This document shows positions 27,310 to 40,400 of a DNA stretch of 64,000 nucleotides, in pieces. Source of the DNA: Xenorhabdus nematophila ATCC 19061 (GTDB taxonomy: Bacteria > Pseudomonadota > Gammaproteobacteria > Enterobacterales > Enterobacteriaceae); NCBI RefSeq assembly GCF_000252955.1, contig NC_014228.1, positions 2,122,005-2,186,004 of the forward strand, read 5' to 3'. Below the pieces are notes generated by a model that saw only the letters and a list, made by a program, of their open reading frames with translations, did not search any database and was not told the DNA's origin. How positions within the stretch are numbered: position 1 is the stretch's first letter; the number at the start of each line of letters is the position of its first letter. The position numbers and the translations under genes are program-made.

Positions 27310-28263
27310 TTATTTGAATAAATCAACACTAATAGTGACGTTACCACCATTAGACTGCCATTCTCTAGTGATATGGTAGTATTTGGCGCCTTTTTCTGCT
27401 GCTCGCTTAGCAACTTGATAAGAAATTTCCGGGGCCGTTGTGTAATAACCAGTGAAAGTCACAGAATCAAATGGAACCATCTGAGCAGCAGAAGCTTTGT
27501 TTAGCTCTTGAATTTTTGTTCCATTAGGCAGGGTTACAGTGTAACGTCCACCTTTTGATGTCTGGGTTTCAAAAAAGCGACCAACGATATTGCTCGTTGA
27601 AGTTGAAGAAGCAATGCCAGGGATTTCTACTTTCTTAGCCGCTTCACCACCTTGTGCCAAAGCCTCGCGTCCTGCATCAGAATCTGCTGGGATTACTGCT
27701 TCACTGGACTGAACCTTACGCTTCGGTGCATCTTCTTTATAGACATATGCAGTAACTATTTGGTTTCCACCATTATTGGGAGAAATATCACGCACAATAA
27801 AGAAAGATGCCGCATTTTTCTTTTTAGCTGCTTTGGCAATGGCCTCTTTCAAGTCAGGATCTGTAGGATAATAACCACTTACAGTGACAGTATCGAAAGG
27901 TTCTAAAATAGTGGCTTCTGTTTTGGGAAGTTCTTTTATCCCCTGGTAGAGACGATAATTAGGTGTTTTATCTGCTTTTTCCGCATCTTTATAATACAAA
28001 TCAGCCACAACACGTAAATTACCACGTCCATTAAGATCGTCCAGACTTTGGATGTAAAAACTTTCGGCACCTTTTTTATCCGCCTGACGTGAAACTGCAT
28101 CAGCCGCTTCATAAATTGCATTAAAACGACCAGTGACTGCGATTCGCTCGAAGGGTTTGAGTTCTGCGGCTTGTTCTGGGGTTAATTCTTTAGCCGCATG
28201 CGCAGCAGTGATCGAGGTTAATGAGAGCATCGCGGTAGCGATGATCGTTGTCTTCAGCTTCAT
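27310..28263 (-). CDS. ydgH: YdgH, periplasmic protein with three DUF1471 domains
   Basis: This 317-residue protein has a signal peptide (about residues 1-23, MKLKTTIIATAML to AHA) and three repeats of the DUF1471/YhcN fold, each with an F-D/E-R-I/V-x-V-x-G-x-Y/F strand and a KGA-S/K-Y/F block. It matches enterobacterial YdgH, an exported stress-related protein of uncertain function. The start at 28263 has AAAGGA upstream; an in-frame start at 28287 would add eight charged residues before the signal peptide. It is divergent from pntA, as in E. coli. Confidence 0.93.
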   Translation of the reverse strand: MKLKTTIIATAMLSLTSITAAHAAKELTPEQAAELKPFERIAVTGRFNAIYEAADAVSRQADKKGAESFYIQSLDDLNGRGNLRVVADLYYKDAEKADKTPNYRLYQGIKELPKTEATILEPFDTVTVSGYYPTDPDLKEAIAKAAKKKNAASFFIVRDISPNNGGNQIVTAYVYKEDAPKRKVQSSEAVIPADSDAGREALAQGGEAAKKVEIPGIASSTSTSNIVGRFFETQTSKGGRYTVTLPNGTKIQELNKASAAQMVPFDSVTFTGYYTTAPEISYQVAKRAAEKGAKYYHITREWQSNGGNVTISVDLFK

Positions 28264-28551
28264 AAAAAATCCTTTCGCCTTGCGCATTAAAAATATTTAT
28301 AACGTGCTGAACATTGTTATGTATCACATCGAGCGCAATTATTACATGTAATAATGCTATATCGACTCATGTTCACATATTTATTCACGGAGCTCAATCT
28401 ATATTATTGAATTTTAAGTATTATTTATTTATTGCCACCCCTGTGATATTCAACATTATTTATAGGTTTTCATGCTACTTCACGAAAAATAGATACATGA
28501 TTGTGTACATGACCAACATTAAACACAGTATTATTTTTTGAGGAAAGTATT

Positions 28552-28713
28552 ATGTCAATGACTGACTCATGGCTTTGCTCCGCCAATGACAAACCTCAAG
28601 AAAGCATGATTACTAAATCTGAGAGAGGCAGTTTGTCTATTCGTGTGATATCTAAAGGGAAAAATTATATTTCAATTTCGATAATGTTGAAACGAAAAAA
28701 GGGATCTGATTGA
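28552..28713 (+). CDS. Hypothetical 53-residue protein
   Basis: This ORF begins ATG TCA ATG ACT and has a good ribosome site, GAGGAAAG, 6 bp upstream. The product is basic at its end (KRKKGSD) and has SIRVISKGKNYISISI, a possible beta-strand pair. I do not recognise it. It lies alone in the long ydgH-pntA gap, and translation is supported only by the ribosome site and codon pattern. Confidence 0.45.
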   Translation: MSMTDSWLCSANDKPQESMITKSERGSLSIRVISKGKNYISISIMLKRKKGSD

Positions 28714-29228
28714 TATTGTTATATATCTCGTCATCTTATTTTTGCTATCTACTTTGATGTGACAACGTCACTCCATAGTTAGAAAATACTTATAGTTTAA
28801 CTTTTCAGTTATCACTGCAAGTTTAATAAAATATTGAGTACATCCTTATGTATATAGTGTTATTTATTGATGTAATTAATTGTTTTTAATGAATTAATTT
28901 TATATCAACCTGATTATTACATTTTATAATGCTAACTGTCGCAAATATTTTCGCTTACTAAATAAACGATTATTATTTTTTGGTATATATTACTAAGAAT
29001 TTTAAGAAAAAAATGAGTTATATGATCTAAATCATCGTTTACATTGAAGCGTCATTTTATTTTTCTGGTTTTGTCCTTGATAACTCGTTGATATTATTCT
29101 TATTGGGTCACTATTTTATAGTAATTGATAGGTTTTGCTGATAGCTGCAATAAAATCAATTTAGTCGTTAAATAAGGTTCAATAGGTAATAATCAGCGAT
29201 ATATTTCATTCTTAAAGAAGGAAACATT
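28714..29228. other. Regulatory region upstream of pntAB
   Basis: This 515-bp stretch is very AT-rich with no evident gene. It contains an FNR-like palindrome at 29022-29035 and must carry the pntAB promoter. An AAGAAGGAAAC ribosome site precedes pntA. Confidence 0.55.
29022..29035. promoter_or_regulatory. FNR-like binding site upstream of pntA
   Basis: ATGATCTAAATCAT matches the FNR consensus core TGAT-N4-ATCA on both half sites, differing only in the outermost bases. It is about 195 bp upstream of the pntA start. The regulator gene fnr is in this same window. Function is inferred. Confidence 0.5.
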
Positions 29229-30761
29229 ATGCGTATTGGTGTACCCAAAGAACGACTCACCAATGAAGCCCGTGTTGCTGCCACACCATTAACTGTGGCG
29301 CAATTGTGCAAGTTGGGGTTTAGCGTCACTGTTGAAGCAGGAGCAGGGCAACTTGCCAGTTTTGATGATGCTGCGTACCAAAAAGCAGGCGCAGAAATTG
29401 CGGAATGTCATCAAGTTTGGCAATCAGATATCATTTTTAAAGTGAATGCGCCCGATGACGATGAAATAACGTTGATGAAAGAAGCGGCTGCGTTGGTCAG
29501 TTTTATCTGGCCAGCACAGAATCCGGCGTTAATGGCAAAATTATCCGAACGTAAGATAACCGTTATGGCCATGGATTCAGTACCACGCATTTCTCGGGCG
29601 CAATCTTTAGATGCGCTTAGTTCAATGGCAAATATTGCGGGTTATCGTGCTATTGTCGAAGCAGCTCATGAATTTGGTCGTTTTTTCACAGGGCAAATTA
29701 CAGCGGCTGGTAAAGTACCACCAGCTAAGGTTATGATTATCGGAGCCGGTGTTGCCGGATTGGCTGCCATTGGAGCGGCGGGTAGCCTTGGTGCGATCGT
29801 CCGTGCTTTTGATACGCGTCCGGAAGTCAAGGAACAAGTACAAAGCATGGGTGCAGAATTTTTGGAATTGAATTTCAAAGAGGAAGCAGGGAGCGGTGAT
29901 GGCTATGCAAAAGTGATGTCAGCCGCTTTTATCAAAGCAGAAATGGAATTGTTTGCGGCACAGGCAAAAGAAGTTGATATTATCGTCACGACAGCGTTGA
30001 TACCAGGAAAACCAGCACCACGACTGATTACTCAAGAAATGGTTGATTCCATGAAACCCGGCAGTGTGATTATTGATCTGGCGGCTCAGAATGGTGGTAA
30101 CTGCGAATATACGCAAGCTGATAAACTTGTCGTAACACCGAACGGTGTAAAAATTATCGGATATACTGACTTACCCAGCCGACTGCCTACTCAATCATCA
30201 CAACTTTACGGAACCAATCTGGTCAATTTACTAAAATTATTGTGTAAAGAGAAAAACGGACAAATCGTCATCGACTTTGATGATGTCGTTGTGCGTGGCG
30301 TAACGGTCATTAAAGAGGGAGAAATCACATGGCCGGCTCCCCCGATCCAAGTTTCCGCACAACCTGCCGCCAAACCTGCGTCGCTGAAGAAAGAGGATAA
30401 ACCAGCAGAAAACCCAATCTCTCCGTGGCTGAAATATGGATTATCTGGGTTAGCAATTATTTTGTATGGCTGGCTGGCACATGTTGCGCCGAAGGAATTT
30501 TTGTCTCATTTCACTGTATTTGCTCTGTCCTGTATCGTGGGTTATTACGTTGTCTGGAACGTGAGCCATTCATTACATACACCATTGATGTCTGTCACCA
30601 ATGCTATTTCGGGGATTATTGTCGTTGGCGCCGTATTGCAAATTGGTGAGGGAGGATGGGTCAGTTTCTTTTCATTCATTGCCATCTTGATTGCCAGCAT
30701 CAATATCTTTGGTGGCTTCATGGTCACTCAACGTATGCTGAAAATGTTTCGTAAAGGGTAA
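29229..30761 (+). CDS. pntA: NAD(P) transhydrogenase subunit alpha PntA
   Basis: PntA (510 residues) is the alpha subunit of the proton-translocating transhydrogenase, which transfers hydride from NADH to NADP+ at the cost of proton-motive force. The NAD(H)-binding domain I spans residues 1 to about 380, with [10 protein letters not shown] at the start and [18 protein letters not shown] as the Rossmann loop near residue 177. A Pro/Ala/Lys-rich linker and four C-terminal transmembrane helices follow. Length equals E. coli PntA (510). It is coupled to pntB, 10 bp away. Confidence 0.97.
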   Translation: MRIGVPKERLTNEARVAATPLTVAQLCKLGFSVTVEAGAGQLASFDDAAYQKAGAEIAECHQVWQSDIIFKVNAPDDDEITLMKEAAALVSFIWPAQNPALMAKLSERKITVMAMDSVPRISRAQSLDALSSMANIAGYRAIVEAAHEFGRFFTGQITAAGKVPPAKVMIIGAGVAGLAAIGAAGSLGAIVRAFDTRPEVKEQVQSMGAEFLELNFKEEAGSGDGYAKVMSAAFIKAEMELFAAQAKEVDIIVTTALIPGKPAPRLITQEMVDSMKPGSVIIDLAAQNGGNCEYTQADKLVVTPNGVKIIGYTDLPSRLPTQSSQLYGTNLVNLLKLLCKEKNGQIVIDFDDVVVRGVTVIKEGEITWPAPPIQVSAQPAAKPASLKKEDKPAENPISPWLKYGLSGLAIILYGWLAHVAPKEFLSHFTVFALSCIVGYYVVWNVSHSLHTPLMSVTNAISGIIVVGAVLQIGEGGWVSFFSFIAILIASINIFGGFMVTQRMLKMFRKG

Positions 30762-30771
30762 GGGGTAACTT

Positions 30772-32160
30772 ATGTCGAACGGAGTAGTTACAGCGGCATA
30801 TATTATTGCCGCCATTTTATTCATTTTCAGTCTTGCCGGACTTTCCCGCCATGAAAGCTCCAGGCGGGGTAATATTTTGGGTATCACGGGTATGGTAATT
30901 GCGTTGATTGCCACTATTTTGGGGCCTGATTCCGGTAAGGTTGGCTGGATTATTCTGGCAATGGTGATTGGTGCAGTGATTGGTATCCGCCTTGCTAAAA
31001 AAGTTGAAATGACACAAATGCCGGAATTAGTCGCTATCCTGCATAGTTTTGTTGGTTTGGCAGCCGTTTTAGTCGGCTTCAATAGCTTTATGACTCATGA
31101 TGTCTTTACCACGCCGATTATGGAAAATATCCATCTGACGGAAGTTTTCCTTGGCATATTTATTGGGGCTGTGACATTTACCGGTTCAGTGGTGGCATTT
31201 GGTAAATTACGTGGAAAAATATCGTCAAAACCATTGATGTTACCGCACCGACATAAACTGAATCTGGCCGCTTTGATCGTCTCTTTTATATTAATGATCA
31301 CGTTTATAAGAACAGAAAGTGTTGGCTTACAGACTTTCACTTTATTGGTAATGGCAATCATTGCATTTACTTTTGGTTGGCATTTGGTGGCTTCCATCGG
31401 TGGGGCAGATATGCCGGTTGTTATTTCGATGCTGAACTCATATTCAGGGTGGGCAGCCGCGGCGGCGGGTTTCATGCTAAGTAATGATTTGCTGATTGTC
31501 ACTGGTGCTTTGGTGGGTTCTTCGGGGGCAATCCTTTCTTATATTATGTGTAAAGCGATGAACCGTTCTTTTATCAGCGTGATTGCCGGCGGTTTTGGTA
31601 CTGATGGTATTTCAACTGACAGCGAACAAGAGATGGGAGATTATCGTGAGACAACAGCGGAAGAGGTCGCTGAACTGCTGAAAAATTCCACATCCGTGAT
31701 TATTACTCCGGGCTATGGTATGGCCGTCGCTCAGGCGCAATATCCGGTTCATGATATTACTGCGAAATTACGTGAGAAGAGCGTGGCTGTTCGTTTCGGA
31801 ATTCATCCCGTTGCAGGGCGCTTGCCGGGTCATATGAATGTGTTGCTTGCTGAAGCTAAAGTACCCTACGACATCGTTCTGGAAATGGATGAAATCAATG
31901 ATGATTTTTCTGAGACAGACACCGTTTTAGTTATTGGTGCCAATGATACAGTAAACCCGGCAGCTCAAGAAGATCCTGCCAGCCCTATTGCCGGAATGCC
32001 AGTATTGGAAGTGTGGAAAGCCCAAAACGTTATTGTCTTTAAACGTTCAATGAATACAGGTTATGCCGGGGTACAAAACCCATTATTCTTTAAAGAAAAT
32101 ACTCAGATGTTGTTTGGTGATGCTAAAGATAGTGTAGACTCAATCCTTCGGGCTTTATAA
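30772..32160 (+). CDS. pntB: NAD(P) transhydrogenase subunit beta PntB
   Basis: PntB (462 residues) provides the remaining membrane helices and the NADP(H)-binding domain III. About nine transmembrane segments fill residues 1-270. Domain III follows with [19 protein letters not shown] and the conserved [10 protein letters not shown] and [16 protein letters not shown] blocks. Length equals E. coli PntB. It is the last gene of the operon, followed by a clear terminator. Its right border is the left edge of the NRPS island. Confidence 0.97.
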   Translation: MSNGVVTAAYIIAAILFIFSLAGLSRHESSRRGNILGITGMVIALIATILGPDSGKVGWIILAMVIGAVIGIRLAKKVEMTQMPELVAILHSFVGLAAVLVGFNSFMTHDVFTTPIMENIHLTEVFLGIFIGAVTFTGSVVAFGKLRGKISSKPLMLPHRHKLNLAALIVSFILMITFIRTESVGLQTFTLLVMAIIAFTFGWHLVASIGGADMPVVISMLNSYSGWAAAAAGFMLSNDLLIVTGALVGSSGAILSYIMCKAMNRSFISVIAGGFGTDGISTDSEQEMGDYRETTAEEVAELLKNSTSVIITPGYGMAVAQAQYPVHDITAKLREKSVAVRFGIHPVAGRLPGHMNVLLAEAKVPYDIVLEMDEINDDFSETDTVLVIGANDTVNPAAQEDPASPIAGMPVLEVWKAQNVIVFKRSMNTGYAGVQNPLFFKENTQMLFGDAKDSVDSILRAL

Positions 32161-32184
32161 CGAGTAGCATTATCTTAATCACAG

Positions 32185-32225
32185 AGAGCTTCATGTTATT
32201 ACATGATATATGAAGCTCTTTTTTT
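32185..32225 (+). terminator. Rho-independent terminator of pntAB
   Basis: AGAGCTTCAT and ATGAAGCTCT form a perfect 10-bp stem with a 15-nt loop followed by a T tract, 25 bp after pntB. Confidence 0.92.
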
Positions 32226-32719
32226 ACTGCCATGACATAAGATTATATTTCATAAAATAAAAGGGTAATAAAATATGTATGAGGAGTTAATAAAAGAATC
32301 TGTATTTCATTGTTTTTTGATACACAAATAAAAAAAGCAAATGACGACAGCTAACAATAGTGTGTTAGTATGAATGTTAATTATTTTAATCTTATAATTG
32401 TGGCTATGACTATTCATTATAATTCAAAATATTTTTATTTAAAGACTAAAGTCCTATCTTATTCTTCACTCCAAAAAATATTCGCTGAACAGTGTGTATC
32501 TGAAATATAGATATGCTATTTCCCTATATTAAAAAATATATTATCTAACACCTCATTCTCTGTATAAAACATTTATGGAATATTTATGTGCGCTCCTCTT
32601 CCATAAAAGTAAGGAGTTTAAGATGTTTTACAACAGTGAATAACCGAAGAAAAATTTAAAAGTACTTTCAGTACCGGGGAAAAACAACACAAAAATAATC
32701 TAAAGGTAAAAAGTATCAT
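32226..32719. other. Leader/promoter region of the NRPS operon
   Basis: This 494-bp AT-rich region separates the pntAB terminator from NRPS1 and holds no convincing gene. It presumably carries the NRPS promoter and a long untranslated leader. The AAAGGT ribosome site is just before the ATG at 32720. Confidence 0.5.
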
Positions 32720-35700
32720 ATGAAAAAGGCCGTGCAAATTATCAATGAGGCGTTAAATCAGGGAATTACCCTGTTTGTTGTTGATAATCAATTACAATAT
32801 GAAACCAACCGCGACAGCATACCGCCAGAATTGCTCAGTGAATGGAAAAGCCATAAGCAGGAGTTGATCGATTTTCTGAATCGAATTGATGCACAAGAGG
32901 ACGTTCAAACTCACCCGCTACAGGATATTCAACGTAATGGCAACGTTGCACATTACCCACTTTCATATGCTCAGCAACGTTTATGGTTTATTGACCAATT
33001 GACCGAAGGCAGCACCCAGTACAACTGTGTCGGGGATTTCAGACTGCGTGAGCCACTTAATATCAAGTTTTTCGAAGCAGCCCTGAAAGGGATCATTGAG
33101 CGTCATGAAGCATTGCGAACTCATTTTAAAACTATAGGGGATGAACCTCGTCAGGTTATTGCCACTCACTACGATTTGCCTGTGAAATACCACGATTTGT
33201 CAGCCTTTTCTGATGTTGAGAAAAAAGATCAGGTGAAACGACTCCATAAAGAAGAAGAAAATCTGGCCTTTAACCTCAGCACCGATTTGATGCTGCGTGT
33301 TCAAATATTAAAACTGGCTGAAAACGATTATGTTATTATCTATAACATTCACCATATCGCTTGTGATAGTTGGTCAATAGAAATATTCCTCAGAGAGCTG
33401 ATTACCTTATATCGGGCTTATTGCCAAGGTGAAGAAAACCCATTGCCAGTGCTAAAGGTTCAATATGCTGATTATGCCCAATGGCAACGAAACTGGCTGC
33501 AAGGCAATGTCCTGGAAAAACAGCTGGATTACTGGCAGACGCAATTATCAGGCATTTCACCACTTCATCATTTTCCACTGGATAATCCTCGCCCTGAAAA
33601 ACAGAGCTTTGAAGGACGTATACATTTGCAGCGTATTTCCAAAGAGTTGACTCAGGGTATTAAAACACTATGTACCAAACATGAAGTGACATTATTTATG
33701 TTTCTGGAAACGGCATTTGCTGTTTTACTCAGCCGTTACAGCAATGAAAAAGATATTCTGGTGGGAACGGCCCTGGCGGGAAGAACACACCAAGACGTAG
33801 AATCTTTGATTGGTTTTTTTGTTAACTCTTTGGTCATCAGAACAGATTTGTCCGGAAAACCGACATTTAGTGAACTATTGAAACAAAACAGCCGCAACAT
33901 TTTGGATGCTTATGCCCATCAAGATCTGCCATTCCAAACGCTGGTAGAAAAAATCAGCCCGGCCAGAAACTTAAACTATAACCCGATATTCCAGATAGTT
34001 TTTACGCTGGAGAATACCCAGCATGATACGATATTGGAAAAGAATAATAATATTGAGATAGAAGCTCGCCCATTTGTTAAAGCCAGATTTGATTTGGAAA
34101 TCCATATTTACGAAAAAGACAACGAATTATCTTTGGAATGGATTTCAGATATCAGCCTGTTCAACAGCAATACTATTGACAGATTACTCGCCAATTACGA
34201 GACCCTGCTGACCAATATTGTTGATGTCATGGAAAGGAGTGCAATAAATGAAGAGCCATCCATCTGTGAACTGCCTATTTTGGCTAATGCGGAACAATAC
34301 ACATTATTGCATGAATTAAATGGGCCACAGACTCAGTATCAACGCGGACGCTGTTTTCATGAACTGTTTGAAGAGCAGGTTATCAATACCCCTGAAAAAA
34401 TGGCGTTAGTTTTTGGTGAGCATGCTTTAAGTTACCGGGCATTGAATGAACAGGCCAATCAACTGGCTCATTACCTGATTGACCAAGGCATCCGACCTGA
34501 TACTTTGGTTGCAATTTGTCTTCCACGCTCACTACAGACAGTTATTGTACTGTTGGGAATTCTTAAAGCGGGCGGAGCGTATGTACCCCTGGATGCCAGT
34601 TATCCTAAAGCCCGCCTGCAATACATGCTGGAGCACAGCGGGGCAGAGATTATTCTGACCGAGACATCTTTGGTCAATCAATTGCCTGTCAGCCAGCAAC
34701 AGGTTATTTGTCTGGACACAGATACGGTACAGTCAAATGTAAAAGCGATGTCGGCAGACAATATTATCGAACGTACCGCGCCTCTGACAGAAAATCATCT
34801 GGCCTATGTTATCTACACCTCCGGCTCGACAGGCAAACCTAAAGGCGCAATGCTGGAACACAAAGGTTGGGTTAATCTGGCTCATGCGCAAGCTACTTTG
34901 TTCGGGGTTGATGCAAATATCCGTGTATTACAATTTGCTTCCTGGAGCTTTGATGCTGCCATTTTGGAAATGTCTATGACATTGGCATATGGCGCCACGC
35001 TGTACCTCACATCTGAAACACAACGTCGTTCCCCTGAATTGTTGAATGAATTCATTGCAAAATACCAGATTACCCATGCTGTATTGCCGCCTGCGCTGCT
35101 ACCTTATTTGAATTTCAATGAATGGCGCAGTGTTTCATCTTTACTATTGGCGGGAGAAGCCGTAACACCGCAGATTTCAGCCCATTGGTCACAGGGTAGA
35201 AAATTGTTTAACGTGTACGGCCCGACAGAGTGTACTTCAATTATTACCAGCGGATTATTAACCGACGAAAAAATTACGATAGGCAAACCGCTACCGAATG
35301 CTGTCATACGTATTTTAGATAGCAATGGGCATTTAACCCCGATTGGTGTTACCGGAGAATTGCATATCGGTGGTATTCAGCTGGCCCGCGGTTACCGGAA
35401 TGCGCCGGAACTGACAGAAAAGCAGTTTATTTGTGATCTCTTCAGTCCTAACTCGGCTGACAAGCTTTATCGTACCGGCGATTTAGTCCGTTGGACCCTC
35501 GACGGTGAATTGGAATTTATTGGCCGCATTGATTCACAGGTCAAAATTCGCAGCCATCGTATTGAGTTAGGAGAAATCGAATCCGTTCTGGCCGGACAAG
35601 ACATTTTAAGTAGTGCGGCGGTGATTGCTTATAGTCATGACGACAAAGATAAACAATTGGTTGCCTATGTTTGCCCCAGTGCCGACTGGCTGGCAGAAAA

Positions 35701-37402
35701 AGCCGCCGCATTTAATGCCGATTACGTGCAAAGCTGGACAGAAATCTTTGATGAGCAATACCGGCAGAAGAATGTCAAAAATACCCTTGCTGATAAGCAT
35801 GACGCTGGCAGTGATTTTGGCGGCTGGATAAACAGTTATACCGATCAACCGATCCCGCTTGAACAGATGGAAGAGTGGCAGACGGGCACCATGCAGCGAA
35901 TTCATGCCCTGCATCCCCGCCGTTTACTGGAAATTGGCTGTGGTACCGGTTTACTGTTGTATCAATATGCTGAACAGTGTGAATCGGTCCTGGCCACCGA
36001 TATTTCGGCCGAAGTGCTGGCACGGCATCAGCAAATCCTGCAACAACGCGGTTGGTCACATGTCCAGTTGCGTCAGGGGGATGCCCTTAATTCAGGTGCA
36101 TTGGCACCGGACGCTTTTGATACGGTTATCATTAACTCGGTGGTGCAATACTTCCCCAATGTTCAGTATCTGGACAATGTTATTGCCCAGTTACTCCCGG
36201 CGGTGGAAGCGGGCGGAAAAATCCTCTTGGGGGATATCCGCAACCTGGATTTGCTGACGGCGCATGTGACGGCAATAGAACAAGGCCATCTGGGTGAACA
36301 GCGCATTGCCGTGGGAACGATGGTCAACCGTATTCAGCGCCGCTTGCAACAAGAAGAAGAGTTTCTGATCAGCCCGACTTATTTTGCCCAATTACCCGCC
36401 CGTTATCCGGAGATTGGCCGGGTGGATATTCTGGTGAAGCGGGGCATTGGTGACAATGAAATGCTGCGCTACCGCTATGAAGTCATCTTACATAAACGGG
36501 ATAACAAAGCCGTGTCATGCCATGATCAGCCTGTCACCTGGTTTGATTTCAGTGCGATTGACGCGGTGAGCAGTCTGTTACAGGCGGGAACTTACGATAC
36601 CTTTGGTTTTTCTGGCCTGCCCAACGCCCGTATCAAAGAGGACGCTGAACTGGCGGAAGGACTGCGTCATTGGCCAGCCAGCCAAATACTCTTCCCGTCA
36701 GAATATGCCGGAAAATTTTCTCCTCAGGCAGAAAAACAGGTTCACGCCTTGGAATCCCTGTTTCAGCATGCGGAGCAGTGTGGTTATCAATGCGGCGTGA
36801 CCTGGTCACAAAAACAAGCGGACTGGCTGGATGTCATTTTCAGTCGTGATGAGCTGCCGCCTGTACAGGCCCGTCATCAATACAGCCAAATCTATTTAGC
36901 CAATTATCCGCAAATTTCTGCCATTGGCGGGGAACTTTCAGAGCGACTGGAAACGGCCCTGAAAAAACAATTGCCGGAATATATGGTGCCCAGCCTTTAT
37001 ATCCCACTGGAGCGCATGCCGCTCTCACTGAACAATAAAATCGATAAAAACGCGCTGCCAATCCCAAATGACAGTGATTTACGTCAACAGGTTTATGTCG
37101 CACCAGAAAATGAAATAGAGATTAAAATCGGCCAGTTATGGCAAAGGTTGCTGAATGTCAGGCAAGTGGGCATCCATGACAATTTCTTTACGCTGGGCGG
37201 ACATTCACTTCAGGCAACGAAATTGATCAATTCAATACGTAACGATTTAGATGTCGATATCCCTTTGAAAACTATTTTTGAGCATCCAACCCTCGAGCAA
37301 TTATCGACAGTAATAACCAATCTCTTCGTTATCAAAGAAAAAAGAAAACTTTTTCAGGCAGAACAAGAAACAACACAAGAACTATTGGAAGGTGATATAT
37401 GA
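32720..37402 (+). CDS. NRPS1: rhabdopeptide/xenortide-type synthetase, docking-C-A-NMT-PCP
   Basis: This 1560-residue monomodular synthetase has an N-terminal TubC-like docking domain (residues 1-57), a condensation domain (about 78-515), an adenylation domain (about 530-1010 and the A10 end near 1455), an N-methyltransferase inserted after motif A8 (SAM motif LEIGCGTG near 1069), a PCP (LGGHS near 1491) and a short tail ending LLEGDI. The C-domain motif is HHIACDSW (211-218): catalytic His212 and Asp216 are kept, but the Gly after Asp is Ser. The A domain has [22 protein letters not shown] and NNKIDK; pocket residues deduced against GrsA are D-A-L-V-L-A-V-S-I-K, a hydrophobic pocket. This is the architecture of rhabdopeptide/xenortide enzymes. 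The stop overlaps the NRPS2 start. The product identity is inferred. Confidence 0.93.
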   Translation: MKKAVQIINEALNQGITLFVVDNQLQYETNRDSIPPELLSEWKSHKQELIDFLNRIDAQEDVQTHPLQDIQRNGNVAHYPLSYAQQRLWFIDQLTEGSTQYNCVGDFRLREPLNIKFFEAALKGIIERHEALRTHFKTIGDEPRQVIATHYDLPVKYHDLSAFSDVEKKDQVKRLHKEEENLAFNLSTDLMLRVQILKLAENDYVIIYNIHHIACDSWSIEIFLRELITLYRAYCQGEENPLPVLKVQYADYAQWQRNWLQGNVLEKQLDYWQTQLSGISPLHHFPLDNPRPEKQSFEGRIHLQRISKELTQGIKTLCTKHEVTLFMFLETAFAVLLSRYSNEKDILVGTALAGRTHQDVESLIGFFVNSLVIRTDLSGKPTFSELLKQNSRNILDAYAHQDLPFQTLVEKISPARNLNYNPIFQIVFTLENTQHDTILEKNNNIEIEARPFVKARFDLEIHIYEKDNELSLEWISDISLFNSNTIDRLLANYETLLTNIVDVMERSAINEEPSICELPILANAEQYTLLHELNGPQTQYQRGRCFHELFEEQVINTPEKMALVFGEHALSYRALNEQANQLAHYLIDQGIRPDTLVAICLPRSLQTVIVLLGILKAGGAYVPLDASYPKARLQYMLEHSGAEIILTETSLVNQLPVSQQQVICLDTDTVQSNVKAMSADNIIERTAPLTENHLAYVIYTSGSTGKPKGAMLEHKGWVNLAHAQATLFGVDANIRVLQFASWSFDAAILEMSMTLAYGATLYLTSETQRRSPELLNEFIAKYQITHAVLPPALLPYLNFNEWRSVSSLLLAGEAVTPQISAHWSQGRKLFNVYGPTECTSIITSGLLTDEKITIGKPLPNAVIRILDSNGHLTPIGVTGELHIGGIQLARGYRNAPELTEKQFICDLFSPNSADKLYRTGDLVRWTLDGELEFIGRIDSQVKIRSHRIELGEIESVLAGQDILSSAAVIAYSHDDKDKQLVAYVCPSADWLAEKAAAFNADYVQSWTEIFDEQYRQKNVKNTLADKHDAGSDFGGWINSYTDQPIPLEQMEEWQTGTMQRIHALHPRRLLEIGCGTGLLLYQYAEQCESVLATDISAEVLARHQQILQQRGWSHVQLRQGDALNSGALAPDAFDTVIINSVVQYFPNVQYLDNVIAQLLPAVEAGGKILLGDIRNLDLLTAHVTAIEQGHLGEQRIAVGTMVNRIQRRLQQEEEFLISPTYFAQLPARYPEIGRVDILVKRGIGDNEMLRYRYEVILHKRDNKAVSCHDQPVTWFDFSAIDAVSSLLQAGTYDTFGFSGLPNARIKEDAELAEGLRHWPASQILFPSEYAGKFSPQAEKQVHALESLFQHAEQCGYQCGVTWSQKQADWLDVIFSRDELPPVQARHQYSQIYLANYPQISAIGGELSERLETALKKQLPEYMVPSLYIPLERMPLSLNNKIDKNALPIPNDSDLRQQVYVAPENEIEIKIGQLWQRLLNVRQVGIHDNFFTLGGHSLQATKLINSIRNDLDVDIPLKTIFEHPTLEQLSTVITNLFVIKEKRKLFQAEQETTQELLEGDI

Positions 37403-40400
37403 AACATGCTGCACAGATTGTCAGTGAAGCTTTAGAGCAAGGAATTACCCTGTTCGTTGTCGATAACCAATTAAAATACCAAGCAAAACGCGACAGCATT
37501 CCTCCGGAACTGCTTAGTGAGTGGAAGAACCATAAACAAGAGTTGATTGATTTTCTTAACCAAATCGATTCAGATTGGTCACAACCAATCCAACATTATG
37601 AAAAGGCAGAACATTATCCGCTTTCATTTGCCCAACAGCGTTTGTGGTTGATTGACCAGTTAAATGGCAGCAGCCCCCAGTACAACGGAACCGGGGATTT
37701 CAGATTAAAAGAAGCCGTGAATATTGAGGCATTTGAAGCGGCAGTGAAAAGCTTGCTTGAACGTCATGAAGCATTGCGTACTCACTTTACAGTTATTGAT
37801 AACGAGCCGCGGCAGGTGATTGCGACGACCTATGATCTGCCTATGACCTATCATGATTTATCGGCACTGTCTGAAACAGAAAAAAAACATCACTTAAAAC
37901 GACTCAATAAAGAGGAATGGGATCAGGTCTTTAACCTCAGTACTGATTTGATGCTGCGTATCCGAGCCATTAAATTGGCAGAAAATGATTATGTCATTAT
38001 CTATACGATGCACCATATCGCCTACGATGGCTGGTCGATCCCGATTTTCCTCAGTGAACTTCTCACCTTGTACCGGGCTTATTGCAATGGTGAAAATAAT
38101 CCGCTGTCCCCGCTAAAAGTCCAGTATGCCGACTATGCCCAATGGCAACGGAACTGGCTGCAAGGCGAAATTCTGGAAAAACAACTGACGTATTGGCAAA
38201 ACCAGCTAGCCGGCATTACTCCCTTGCATCGTTTCCCGCTGGATAATCCCCGGCCAGAAAAACAAGGTTTCGAAGGACACGTTCATTCACAGCGTCTTTC
38301 AGCACATCTTACCCAAAAAATCAGGGCACTGTGTACCAGGCATGAAGTCACTTTATTTATGTTCCTGGAGACTGCGTTTGCCGTTTTGCTCAGCCGCTAC
38401 AGCAATGAAAAAGATATCGTGGTTGGCATGCCAATCGCCGGCAGAAGACACCGCGATATTGAACCCCTGATCGGCTTTTTCGTCAATTCTCTGGTTATCC
38501 GAACGGATTTATCCGGGCAGCCTACTTTCAGTGCATTGCTAAAACAAAACAGCCGCACCATTCTGAATGCGTATGCACATCAAGATCTGCCCTTTGAAAT
38601 GTTAGTGGAAAAAATCAGCCCGGAGCGAAATTTAAACCATAATCCTGTCTTCCAGATCATCTTTGCCGTACAGAACAACCAGCAAGATACTACGCTGGAG
38701 CAGGATAATATTGATCCGGATGAAGAAAAGACACTTCTTACGACCCGTTTTGATCTGGAAGTTCATGTTTATGAAGACGAAGAGAAAGGCGGGCTATCGA
38801 TTTTATGGATTTCAGATACCAGCCTGTTTAACAGAGATACCATTGACAGATTGCTCGCTAATTACGAAACCCTGTTGACTAGCATTGTCGAGGCTATGAA
38901 TGTCAGTCCGGCCAATAAAGAGCCAACCATTGATAAACTTCCACTATTAGGTGATGTGGAAAAACACTCATTATTGCATGAGTTGAATGGATCACAGACT
39001 CAGTACCAACGCGGTCTTTGTTTCCATGAGCTATTTGAAGAACAAGTTGCGCTCAATCCCGAAAAAACCGCATTGGTTTTTGGCGAAAGCACGCTCAGTT
39101 ATAGAGAATTGAATGAGCAGGCCAACCAATTGGCGCATTACCTGATTGAACAGGGTATCCAGCCTGATACCTTGGTTGCAATTTGTCTTCCGCGGACGCT
39201 GCAAATGGCTGTCACACTACTGGGTATCCTAAAAGCCGGGGGGGCTTATGTCCCGTTGGATATCAGCTATCCGAAAGCGCGTCTTCAATATATGCTGGAA
39301 CACAGCGGGGCGGAATTTATTCTGACTGAAACGCATTTAGTCGATAACCTGCCACTCAATCAACAAAATGTCATTTGTTTGGATACCAGCGAAATACAAT
39401 CACATCTAAAAAATTTACCAACAGAAAACATTATCGAACGCCCATTCCCACTGACTGAAAACCATTTGGCCTATGTGATTTATACCTCTGGCTCCACAGG
39501 CAGACCAAAAGGCGCAATGCTGGAACACAAAGGCTGGGTTAATCTGGCACACGCGCAGGCTGCGTTATTTGGGGCTGATTCAAATATCCGCGGATTACAA
39601 TTTGCCTCCTGGAGTTTTGATGCTGCCATTCTGGAAATGTCCATGACATTGGCATACGGGGCAACACTGTATCTTATTTCTGAAACCCAGCGCCGTTCCC
39701 CTGAGTTACTGGATGCCATCGTTGAAAAATATCAGATTACTCATGCCGTATTACCGCCAGCGTTATTACCTCATCTGGATTTCAGCAAATGGCGCAGTGT
39801 TTCAACCCTGTTGTTAGCCGGGGAGGCTGTGCCACCCCATATTGCCGCTCAATGGTCACAAGAGCGGAACTTGTTCAACGTTTATGGCCCGACAGAATGT
39901 ACCTCTATTATCACCTGCGGATTATTAACGGCAGATAAGCGGATCACGATTGGCAAACCACTGCCGAATGCCGTGATGCGCATTATGGACTCCGATGGCA
40001 ATTTAGTCCCGCTTGGTGCGGAGGGGGAACTGCATATCGGCGGTATCCAGTTGGCACGCGGTTACCGGAATGCGCCAGAACTGACAGAAAAGCAGTTTAT
40101 TTGTGATCCCTTCAGCCCTAACCCGACTGACAAGCTTTATCGTACCGGCGATTTGGTGCGCTGGACCCCTGAAGGTGAATTGGATTTTATTGGCCGTATT
40201 GATTCACAGGTCAAAATTCGCAGCCATCGAATCGAGCTGGGTGAGATTGAGTCCGTTCTGGCGGGACAGGATATTTTAAGCAGTGCGGCAGTGATCACAA
40301 ATGGTGACAGTGATGATAAGAAACTGATTGCTTATGTTTGTCCAAGTACGGATTGGTTGGCAGAAAAAGCCACAGCTTTTAACGCTGACTATCTTGAAAG

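Noticed and set aside
35606..36391. Overlapping frames in the methyltransferase regions, both strands, repeated in NRPS1-3
   Set aside because: They recur because the underlying NRPS DNA is duplicated. They have no ribosome sites and resemble no protein.
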